Assembly: GCF_002811765.1 (NCBI RefSeq)
Contig: NZ_NPDR01000012.1
Location: 1-54,575 of the forward strand
Reading direction: 5' to 3'
Length of the DNA stretch: 54,575 bases
From: Leptospira saintgironsiae
GTDB lineage: Bacteria > Spirochaetota > Leptospiria > Leptospirales > Leptospiraceae
Part shown: positions 47,903 through 54,575 of the stretch, in pieces
Position numbering within the stretch: position 1 is the stretch's first letter
Layout of the letters: the number at the start of each line of letters is the position of its first letter
Position numbers and translations under genes: made by a program
Notes under the pieces: generated by a model
Seen by the model: only the letters and a program-made list of their open reading frames with translations
Databases searched by the model: none
What the model was told of the DNA's origin: nothing

Positions 47903-48759
47903 TCCAGATTTTAGCCTTTATATCTCTTCCTTTCTTATGTGGAGGTATTCTCCAAAAGATCAGAGCATATGCTCAAGGTAGAAGAGGGGCACCTGTTCTA
48001 CAGATACTTTATGACACAGTTCGAATGATCAAAAAAAGCCCAATCGACGGTCCTTTCTCAGGATTTTTCTCTGAGAGTTCCGCAATATTTGCTTTTGCTT
48101 TCGGATTAGTTTTATGGTCCTTGGTTTCTTTCGAATGGGCTTCCTTATTACTAATCCCATTTTTGATAGGAATGATTCGATTTGCGACTGTGGCATACGC
48201 AGTTGAGAATGGAACTTCTTTCGGTGGAATGGGCGCAGCAAGAGAAACTCTTCTCTTTATCTTTGGAGAACCAATCCTGATCCTAGTGCTTGTAGTATTA
48301 GAATCTAATGTAGTATTCCACGAAAACTTCGCACATATCTCTTTTGCGATCCTGTTTTTCTTGGGAGCGACATTGATCGTTCTTTCCGAACTCGCAAAAC
48401 CACCGTTTGACGATCCGAGAACTCACTTAGAACTTACAATGGTTCATGAAGCAATGTTACTTGAGGCGTCTGGAAGGACTAGAGCATTTTTCGAACTCGC
48501 TCACCAATTCAAAACTGCTTCTTTGTTCTTACTTCTTACCAAACTTGGATTAGAACATGTGGAAGTTTTCTTAGGAGTTTCTTCCGTTCCTATCTGGAAA
48601 GAATTAGCATCCTTTGGAGGAGCCATTCTTCTCTCCGCATTAATCGGTTATTGGGAAGCAAACAGTACCAGAAGAAAATGGATTTGGATCCCTGAATTAC
48701 TCGGACTGAATTTTATCTTCATGCTGATCTTGGGAATTCTTCTGAAGCTAGGTAAATAA
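47869..48759 (+). CDS. HyfC/NuoH-like membrane subunit
   Basis: A 296-residue membrane protein of the NuoH/HycD/HyfC family, which joins the pumping arm to the hydrophilic subunits. Conserved blocks: GGILQKIRAYAQGRRGAPVLQ (about 25-45), the YDTVRMIKKSPI loop, ENGTSFGGMGAARETL and LAKPPFDDPRTHLELTMVHEAMLLEASG with its acidic loop. These residues line the quinone or proton entry region in complex I. The start ATG lies within the end of the previous gene, preceded by GGAG. Confidence 0.93.
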   Translation: MVTATFLLGILIQILAFISLPFLCGGILQKIRAYAQGRRGAPVLQILYDTVRMIKKSPIDGPFSGFFSESSAIFAFAFGLVLWSLVSFEWASLLLIPFLIGMIRFATVAYAVENGTSFGGMGAARETLLFIFGEPILILVLVVLESNVVFHENFAHISFAILFFLGATLIVLSELAKPPFDDPRTHLELTMVHEAMLLEASGRTRAFFELAHQFKTASLFLLLTKLGLEHVEVFLGVSSVPIWKELASFGGAILLSALIGYWEANSTRRKWIWIPELLGLNFIFMLILGILLKLGK

Positions 48760-48761
48760 AT

Positions 48762-49373
48762 ATGAGCGCAGATGTTAGTTATCTTATCATTCTATTGACC
48801 GGCGTGGTCATTCTTTTAGAAAACAGGCTAAAAAGGGTAGTTATCCTTTTAGGTATTCAAGGTTTTCTTTTACTTCTTCCTTTATACCAAGAAGAAAGTG
48901 GAGGCGGTTTCCATTCTATCTTTTTAGCAGCAATGGTGATCGTGTTCAAAGGGATCCTAACTCCGATCATTCTTTTTTGGACTGCGAGAAGAATACATTC
49001 TCCAGAATCAACTTTTCCTAAAGTAGGTTATCTTCCTACACTCGCGCTTTTGTTCGCGGGTGCAGCGGCTTGTTACTTCTTTATGGATATAGTTTCGGCA
49101 TTCTTTGGAAAAGCTCATCAACATGGATTATTATATGTCCTTCTTCTAATATACATCGGAGTAATCGGATTTATTGTAAGAAGGAACTGGATAGGTGTGA
49201 TCGCATGTTTCAGTATCTTTGAGAACGGAACATTCTTACTCACTCTACTTCTAAAATCAGGAGTTCCGATCGGAAGCGAGTTCGGATCCTTCTTGGATGC
49301 TGTATTGATCATAGGAGCGGGTGCCGCACTTAGGATCAATAGCGAACAATATAAGGGGGAAATATCCAGATGA
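48762..49373 (+). CDS. HyfE-like membrane subunit
   Basis: A 203-residue protein with five or six helices, position and size as HyfE (about 216 residues in E. coli), a NuoK-related subunit with an extension. Motifs are LLTGVVILLENRLKRVVILLGIQGFLLLLP and the acidic residues ENR and NGTFLLTLLLKSGVPIGSEFGSFLDAVLIIGAGAALRI, the latter typical of the family. It overlaps the next gene by 4 bases. Function is inferred from complex homology. Confidence 0.88.
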   Translation: MSADVSYLIILLTGVVILLENRLKRVVILLGIQGFLLLLPLYQEESGGGFHSIFLAAMVIVFKGILTPIILFWTARRIHSPESTFPKVGYLPTLALLFAGAAACYFFMDIVSAFFGKAHQHGLLYVLLLIYIGVIGFIVRRNWIGVIACFSIFENGTFLLTLLLKSGVPIGSEFGSFLDAVLIIGAGAALRINSEQYKGEISR

Positions 49374-50593
49374 ACTTCGATATTCTTTTAGGGATCGGGG
49401 CAGGTGTTTTTGTCCTAATTTTCCTAACTTATGTTTTAGCTCCTACAAAGAACCAGACAAACTTACTTTTCTGGTCGGTATTACTTGTTATATGTGCCGC
49501 GATCAATTTTGCAGTCTGGATTATCAGGGATTGGAATGAAGAAGGTACTACACTACAGTGGGTTTTGATAGAAGCGACAACGTTCGTAGGCGCTTTGCTC
49601 ATCTCTTCCAGTAGAACTGCAAAATCATTTCCGATCGCTTGGAAATTTTTGCTGATCAACTCCTTCGGACTTGGTATCGCATTCTTAGGAATTATACTAA
49701 TTCGTTCTTCTTTGCATGTGATCAATCAGCCGATTGAATTTTTAGCGGCAAATTCTTCTTCTCATCCTGAAATCATCTGGGTAGAGATCGGCCTTTGGCT
49801 CGCGATCTTCGGATACACTGCTAAGCTTGGGCTTTTTCCAAATCACGTGTGGATAGAAGATACTTATGGAGAAAGTCCTACTCAAGTTTCTTCCTTACTT
49901 TCTGCATTCATTCCTGTTTCGGTTTGTTTTGCACTTAGACCTTTTGTTCATTTAGATCACCAACTTTTCCCTCACACATTCAGCGGAGCGGATGGTTTAT
50001 TGGTCTTAGGAATATTAACGATCTTCTTAAGTATTTTTGCAGTATATGATCGCGACGATATCAGAAGGATTTCTGCAAAAGTTGCACTTTTCCATACAGG
50101 AGCTTTAGCGGTTTTCCTTTGGATGGACCTAAGCGATACAGCATTTTTATTCATGATGGCGACTAACTTGGTGGTGAAATCACTTTTATTCATCAGCATG
50201 GGAATAGTAAGAATGGATGCCGGAAAAAGAGAGCTTCATAAGATCATACAAGCAGACTCGATCAACAAACCTGCTTTATCTCTATTTATCTTAGCTCTCT
50301 TCTTAGCATTCGTGATGCCAGGATCACCAATATTTGTAACAGATATAATTCTGATCAAGGCTGGACAGATTGACGGAAAAACATTCGTGATCTTAGTTCC
50401 GATCTTAGGAATAGTATTTTTCGGAGTGATGTTATATAAACTCGCACCTCTGCTGAATATCAAAGGAAGACCATTTTCAAAAGATCTTTCTACCATTCTT
50501 AGGATCAGAATGACCAACGGATTTTTCCTACTTCTACTTCTTCTCAGCACAGGCTGCTGGGGATTTTACCTTTTATTACAAGGTGTATTATGA
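49370..50593 (+). CDS. HyfF/NuoN-like antiporter-type subunit
   Basis: A 407-residue membrane protein of the antiporter family, shorter than HyfB as HyfF usually is. E68 in WVLIEATTFVGALLI corresponds to the usual membrane Glu and K152 in FGYTAKLGLFPNHVWIEDTYGESP to the channel Lys; a second Lys lies in ATNLVVKSLLFISMG. It should be a second ion-pumping subunit. It overlaps both neighbours by 4 bases. Confidence 0.9.
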   Translation: MNFDILLGIGAGVFVLIFLTYVLAPTKNQTNLLFWSVLLVICAAINFAVWIIRDWNEEGTTLQWVLIEATTFVGALLISSSRTAKSFPIAWKFLLINSFGLGIAFLGIILIRSSLHVINQPIEFLAANSSSHPEIIWVEIGLWLAIFGYTAKLGLFPNHVWIEDTYGESPTQVSSLLSAFIPVSVCFALRPFVHLDHQLFPHTFSGADGLLVLGILTIFLSIFAVYDRDDIRRISAKVALFHTGALAVFLWMDLSDTAFLFMMATNLVVKSLLFISMGIVRMDAGKRELHKIIQADSINKPALSLFILALFLAFVMPGSPIFVTDIILIKAGQIDGKTFVILVPILGIVFFGVMLYKLAPLLNIKGRPFSKDLSTILRIRMTNGFFLLLLLLSTGCWGFYLLLQGVL

Positions 50594-52008
50594 AAAACGT
50601 TACCGGAATTTTTCACACTTCGGAAACGAAACAAACTCATCGTTTCTGGTTAACTCGGGAAGGAATAGAGAAAGAAACTCTTTCTAAAACCGCAGAAAAA
50701 AGTTTATATGAGGATCATTCCAATCCGATTTGGGTCCTCAGACATAGCCTCGGAACTGACCAAGGCGCTGAAGATTATTCTTCCATGGATTACGAGAAAT
50801 ATCTATCTCAGGATAGAAAACATCTTCTCGAAAAATTCCTGACCAAATCCGGGATCAAGGATTTAGTTTATAGAGGGATCAATGTTCCTGTTCCGAATTC
50901 TTTTTATTCACATGCAGTTGGACCGATCCATGCAGGAGTAATCGAACCTGGCCATTTTCGTTTTATAGTAGAAGGAGAAGAGATCCAAAACCTGGACATT
51001 CGTCTTGGTTTCCAAAAAAGGGGCCTTCTAGAAAAAATGAAAGGCCTGAATAAGGACTCTATTTCTTCTTATGCAGAAGCAATTTCAGGTGATTCTACAG
51101 TTGCATACGCAATCGCATTTAGTAAAGCATTCGAAGAAGCTCATGGTATCCAAGTTCCAGAAGAAGTAAACTTCGCAAGAACTGTTCTTTTGGAGATAGA
51201 AAGGATTGCTATCCATATCGGAGATATGGGAGCGATTGCGGGTGACGTAGGTTATTATCCTCTCCAAGGTGTATGCGCAATGCAAAGGGGAGTCCCTCTC
51301 GGAGTAATGGAAGCTCTAACCGGTTCTCGCTTCGGAAGAGGAGCCTTAAGCCCAGGAAAAGTAAGACTTAAAAAAGAGCTGACTGAATCTATCCTAAACG
51401 ATCTGGCAAAAAGGATCCAAGATGTTACTTCTGATGTTGCCAGCCATTTCGAAAGAGCTGCAAACAAATCTACAAACAGGGAAAGATTACAAATCTGCGG
51501 AGTGATCACACATAAGCAGCTCAAAGATCTAGGTTTTGTTGGAATGGTAGAAAAATGCACAGGCCATTCCAGAGATCTTCGTCACCACGATTCCAGTTAT
51601 TCTCTCGCAGGAGATTCCATTAATTTGGATCTTGATGCTGGTCAAATGAAAGGAGATGCTTGGGCAAGATTCTATCTTCGTTATGAAGAATTGAAGAATA
51701 GCGGACGTTGGTTGGCTAAAGCAATCCCAGTATTAAAAAACTTTCATACAGTCTACGAAAGTTTCCAAAAAATAAAAGTTTCCAAAGCAAAATCTGGAGT
51801 GTATTTCGGCGCTGCAGAAGGGTGGAGAGGCCCAGTCTTAGCTTCCTTCTCCCTAAATTCTTCCGGAGATATTTCAGAAGCTTATGTAAGAGATCCTTCC
51901 GTTCTGAACTGGCATGCGTTGGAGCTTGCAGTTAGAGGGGAGAATATCGGGGATTTTCCTCTGAATAATAAATCTTTCAACCTCAGTTATGTGGGAGTGG
52001 ATCTATGA
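50590..52008 (+). CDS. HyfG-like large subunit (NuoC-NuoD fusion) lacking NiFe cysteines
   Basis: A 472-residue protein. The N-terminal part (about 1-95) is NuoC/HycE-like; residues 100-472 are the NuoD/hydrogenase large-subunit fold with GPIHAGVIEPGHFRF (111-125) and RGLLEKMKGL. In NiFe enzymes an N-terminal CxxC follows shortly; here the same place reads AISGDSTVAYAIAF (164-177), with no Cys. The C-terminal DPCxSC site corresponds to NKSFNLSYVGVDL (460-472), again with no Cys and no maturation tail. The only cysteines are 229, 303 and 323. The active site for hydrogen is absent, so this is an Ehr-type (energy-converting hydrogenase-related) subunit, not a hydrogenase. Confidence 0.9.
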   Translation: MKNVTGIFHTSETKQTHRFWLTREGIEKETLSKTAEKSLYEDHSNPIWVLRHSLGTDQGAEDYSSMDYEKYLSQDRKHLLEKFLTKSGIKDLVYRGINVPVPNSFYSHAVGPIHAGVIEPGHFRFIVEGEEIQNLDIRLGFQKRGLLEKMKGLNKDSISSYAEAISGDSTVAYAIAFSKAFEEAHGIQVPEEVNFARTVLLEIERIAIHIGDMGAIAGDVGYYPLQGVCAMQRGVPLGVMEALTGSRFGRGALSPGKVRLKKELTESILNDLAKRIQDVTSDVASHFERAANKSTNRERLQICGVITHKQLKDLGFVGMVEKCTGHSRDLRHHDSSYSLAGDSINLDLDAGQMKGDAWARFYLRYEELKNSGRWLAKAIPVLKNFHTVYESFQKIKVSKAKSGVYFGAAEGWRGPVLASFSLNSSGDISEAYVRDPSVLNWHALELAVRGENIGDFPLNNKSFNLSYVGVDL

Positions 52009-52817
52009 AACAAATCCAGGAAATCATTAATATATTCCGTCCGGCAAAAAATCTAAATTTCGAAAAAATGGGACCTACCAATCCGAATGCGAGAGGTATT
52101 CCAGTACCAGCTTCTAAAAAGGGATTTCATTTAGATAAATCCATAGAGAAGGTTTGTCCCACTGGAGGATTAAAAGTATCCTCTTCTAAAGAAGTGACAA
52201 TTGACTACGGAGCATGTTTACAATGTGGCCATTGTGTAGAAGCTTCTGCAGGACAATTAGAAAATTCAGGATTCATCCACGTATATTCGGTAGACAGAGA
52301 AGCATTAAAAGTACGTTATATAGATGGAGTTCCAGCAAATTACGAGGAAGAAGTTTCCGAAAACGTAAAACAATTCCGTAAGATCACTAAAAACACAGGC
52401 TTCCAGTATAGAGAAGTAGCCGCAAGCGGCAATAACGCAACAGAAGCAGAGATAAATGCTAGCTTTAACGCAGTTTTCGATAGTGAAGCAAGTATGGTAA
52501 GAGTGGTGGCTTCCCCCAAACATTCAGATGCAGTTGTATTCGCAGGACCTGTCGGACCGAATATGGAAATCCCTCTCCAAGTTGCTTGGGATACAACCCC
52601 AGGACCAAAAGCACTTATTGCCTGCGGAACTGAAGCTGTTTCAGGCGGATTATTCCAAAGAGGAAAATTACCGAAAGAGCCGGACTTGTTTATCGGAGGA
52701 GATCCTCCAAGACCAGATGTAATCGTAAGCGCATTCCGTTATTTGATGGGCAAGAAGAAGTTCTCCTTTAGAGAAGAACTCTCCAAATTCATTTCGGAAC
52801 GACGCTCTAAATCTTAA
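52005..52817 (+). CDS. HyfI/NuoB-like small subunit lacking N2-cluster cysteines, with ferredoxin-like part
   Basis: A 270-residue protein. The N-terminal segment has C51 in KVCPTGG and C71xxC74xxC77 in GACLQCGHCVEAS, a pattern that could hold one [4Fe-4S] cluster. The C-terminal part (about 130-250) is the NuoB/HyfI fold (FQYREVAASGNNATEAEI, VASPKHSDAVVFAGPVGPNM, GGDPPRPDVIVSAF). Aligned with the family, the four cluster ligands are replaced: N143 and T146 (usual CNGC pair), E210 (usual Cys in GDC) and D233 (usual Cys in GCPPRP). So the proximal/N2 cluster cannot form in the normal way. It overlaps the large-subunit gene by 4 bases and ends the operon. Confidence 0.88.
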   Translation: MKQIQEIINIFRPAKNLNFEKMGPTNPNARGIPVPASKKGFHLDKSIEKVCPTGGLKVSSSKEVTIDYGACLQCGHCVEASAGQLENSGFIHVYSVDREALKVRYIDGVPANYEEEVSENVKQFRKITKNTGFQYREVAASGNNATEAEINASFNAVFDSEASMVRVVASPKHSDAVVFAGPVGPNMEIPLQVAWDTTPGPKALIACGTEAVSGGLFQRGKLPKEPDLFIGGDPPRPDVIVSAFRYLMGKKKFSFREELSKFISERRSKS

Positions 52818-52834
52818 ATTTCATCCGGAAGCTT

Positions 52835-54247
52835 TTACGTAGAAGTGATCATCTCTCCTGCGTAAAACGCTTCCTTCGTTTTTAAACCCATTCCTGAAAA
52901 TTTATCTTCTCCGTTTATATCGGAGATCACATCTGTAGGATAAGAAATCCTTGGATCTAGTTTTGTATGGATCGGATAAAATCTTTTCTGGTCCAAATAC
53001 GAGTAAGTAGTCAAGATAACCACTTCTTGATTTTGAAATACTGTTTCCAAATTACGGACCATCGTATTCACGCGAGAAGAAACATTTTCATTAAAATCTT
53101 CCCAGCTCCTAAGCTCTCCTGAAATTTCTACATTCAAATGAATGATTGCAGGGTAGGGCTTTGGATCATTCTGCCGATTCTTATCCAAAACTTTTTTGGC
53201 AACAAGCAATGCATCCGTATCATCCCCTCTTCCCGTTTTTACCAGAACCGCTTTATTTCTTTGTAATAGTTCGAAACCTTCTCCATAACAGATCAGCTCT
53301 TCTGCATGATCCAAATGTTTCCAACGTTCTTCCGCAGCTAATTTAGAAAGTTTACGTTTTTGGTTTAAAGTATAAGCCACATTCCAGATGATCTGGTACA
53401 ACAAACTTGGAAGAAGTGTAGAAGGTAATTCCTTGATCCCAGAAAGTTTCTGATAAACCGCGTGAAATAGATCCGGTTGTATTAATTTTTGGATTTCTAT
53501 TTCTCCAGCAGAAATGATTGCAGAAATCTCACGGATCAAGAATGATTTAAGAGAAAGAGAAGTTTGAAAATCCGCATAAAAATCAGGAACCTTTCCAGAA
53601 AACAGTTCTTCAGGAGTCTTAAATCCAACATTTTTAGAAATTGCTGGATCCTTAATTTGGTATTTTAAAAAAGCAGAATGAAATATTTCAGAAGGTTCAT
53701 TAAACCCAAAATTTGCTACTATTTCCTGGGAATCTATAATAGTTCCATCATCAAATATCAAAGTTTCAGACATCATATCCGTATTTGTAATGCCTTCGAT
53801 CACATAAAGTTGCTCTTTCGGGAAAACTTTTCGAACTGCTTCTGCTTGAGCCTTAATGGCGGCGCGGGCTGCCTCTTCATTTCCGCCGTGTGCAGCACAA
53901 CCTAATCCAGGGATATCTGACCTATGCATATACGCAATGAATAACGCAGGCATCCCAGGAGTGTTGCATAACGCGTCATTCACAACTCTATCAATACGAT
54001 TCCAGAACCAAAAATTATTCAAGTTAGTAGAAACAATATTTCCATCAGTTCTACCAAAACGGATCGTAGTAACAGGATATCCCTTTAACTTACTTCCGTG
54101 AACCCTTCCGTCTATACATTTAGTAACGAGTACTTTAGGAGTTCTTAAACTAAATTCACGGATCACATGTTTCATTCTATGAATCGTTTCCGATTGTAGA
54201 ATGTTTTCTTTTAAATATTGATCTATGTATTCATTTGCCGGTCCCAA
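52835..54247 (-). CDS. Beta-carbonic-anhydrase-like protein of unknown family
   Basis: A 470-residue cytoplasmic protein. TTG start at 54247, supported by AGGAGA a few bases upstream; the next ATG would remove 24 residues. Residues 35-130 resemble a carbonic-anhydrase core: TKCIDGRVHG has C44, D46 and R48 (the CxDxR zinc-and-dyad motif of beta-class enzymes), and YMHRSDIPGLGCAAHGG carries H108 and C117, spaced H-x8-C. Classical beta-CAs have H-x2-C, whereas CsoSCA and DabA have longer gaps. The rest (about 130-470) is mixed alpha/beta with no domain I recognise. It converges on the complex operon with 17 bases between, so it may be regulated apart from it. No signal peptide or membrane helix was seen. 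Confidence 0.7.
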   Translation of the reverse strand: MGPANEYIDQYLKENILQSETIHRMKHVIREFSLRTPKVLVTKCIDGRVHGSKLKGYPVTTIRFGRTDGNIVSTNLNNFWFWNRIDRVVNDALCNTPGMPALFIAYMHRSDIPGLGCAAHGGNEEAARAAIKAQAEAVRKVFPKEQLYVIEGITNTDMMSETLIFDDGTIIDSQEIVANFGFNEPSEIFHSAFLKYQIKDPAISKNVGFKTPEELFSGKVPDFYADFQTSLSLKSFLIREISAIISAGEIEIQKLIQPDLFHAVYQKLSGIKELPSTLLPSLLYQIIWNVAYTLNQKRKLSKLAAEERWKHLDHAEELICYGEGFELLQRNKAVLVKTGRGDDTDALLVAKKVLDKNRQNDPKPYPAIIHLNVEISGELRSWEDFNENVSSRVNTMVRNLETVFQNQEVVILTTYSYLDQKRFYPIHTKLDPRISYPTDVISDINGEDKFSGMGLKTKEAFYAGEMITST

Positions 54248-54575
54248 TTGAATTCTCCTATTTTTAAGTCCGTAGAATACTTTCCCAATCCAGCAAACTT
54301 CTATTTATAATTCTCAGAATAATAAAATCCTCATCTCTTGGAAATCCATTTATGCGACAGAAGAATGGTCATAAGTTGAATAAAACATGAAGTCTTATAT
54401 TCGAGTTATTCATCTTATGTTCAGGCTATTTACATCTAAAATCGGAGTATAAAAAGTCTGAAAAAAAGATAAAAACTCAGAGAAATAAATACAAAAGAGG
54501 TTTGACCGGTTGGGCGACGTAATTAATATGGTCTTTACGCCTGAAGGATATCGCCCGGGAGGGAAAGAGCCTGAG
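54248..54575. other. Intergenic region at right edge
   Basis: An AT-rich stretch upstream of the carbonic-anhydrase-like gene, which should hold that gene's promoter on the minus strand. A short frame from TTG 54510 or ATG 54528 runs off the window end (MVFTPEGYRPGGKEPE) and could be the beginning of another gene; it overlaps a good promoter, so I do not call it. Confidence 0.4.
54502..54529 (+). promoter_or_regulatory. Candidate sigma-70 promoter near right edge
   Basis: TTGACC (54502-54507), 16-base spacer, TAATAT (54524-54529). It would drive a plus-strand gene lying mostly beyond the window. Confidence 0.45.

Noticed and set aside
46181..52817. Active [NiFe] hydrogenase-4 / formate hydrogenlyase
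   Set aside because: Both CxxC pairs of the large subunit and all four proximal-cluster cysteines of the small subunit are missing; no maturation genes are in the window.
54510..54575. Start of a gene running off the right edge
   Set aside because: Too short to judge, and a good promoter (54502-54529) overlaps its start.

Overview
The window reads as a chromosomal segment of a Leptospira species. The strongest evidence is a 516-residue (R)-citramalate synthase that matches the well-studied Leptospira enzyme in length, in its R16-D17 active-site numbering and over long stretches as I recall the family. A B12-dependent ribonucleotide reductase, a type II secretion operon, a lipoprotein with a loose lipobox and moderate-to-low GC fit this. 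I could run no search, so the species is open; a saprophytic or intermediate clade is a guess. I saw no phage, insertion sequence, CRISPR array or rRNA.

Layout. 1-6.4 kb: the distal half of a type II secretion operon (gspG, cut by the left edge, through gspN). 6.4-7.5 kb: a TSUP permease. 7.6-11.2 kb: nrdJ on the minus strand. 11.4 kb: tRNA-Asn(GUU), then about 500 bases with palindromic intergenic sequence. 12.0-20.2 kb: a duplicated two-gene cassette (small membrane-anchored helical protein + secreted M19-dipeptidase-like protein with two Cys4 repeats) whose copies flank a divergent histidine kinase / LytTR regulator pair. 20.3-21.7 kb: a lipoprotein and two small membrane proteins. 21.7-27.1 kb: an xseB-xseA-permease operon, a DedA protein and an App1-like phosphatase. 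27.2-32.6 kb: smr, cimA, pth, xerC, hslV, hslU. 32.6-36.4 kb: a degenerate ATPase-fold protein, a stand-alone lipoyl-domain protein, a phosphoesterase, Mrp and a hypothetical gene. 36.5-40.9 kb: ubiX, a UbiA prenyltransferase, a diiron protein, a Lys-rich exported protein and ychF. 40.9-42.6 kb: a membrane-sensor AraC regulator.

43-54.2 kb is the most interesting part. A SbtA-type bicarbonate permease is followed by an outer-membrane barrel gene that runs, 13 bases later, into a six-gene operon for a Hyf/complex-I-like membrane complex (HyfB, C, E, F, G, I homologues). The large subunit has lost both CxxC pairs that bind NiFe, and the small subunit has lost all four cysteines of the proximal/N2 cluster. 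The membrane subunits keep the Glu and Lys residues expected of ion pumps. A convergent gene 17 bases beyond encodes a protein with a beta-carbonic-anhydrase-like CxDxR motif and a later His/Cys pair. Together these suggest an ion-coupled inorganic-carbon (CO2/bicarbonate) uptake system, analogous to but not homologous in its CA part with DabAB/MpsAB or cyanobacterial NDH-1MS. That function is inference; the residue losses and gene order are seen directly.

Four of the eight convergent gene pairs end on a shared self-complementary stop tetranucleotide (TTAA or CTAG), so coding is very tightly packed.
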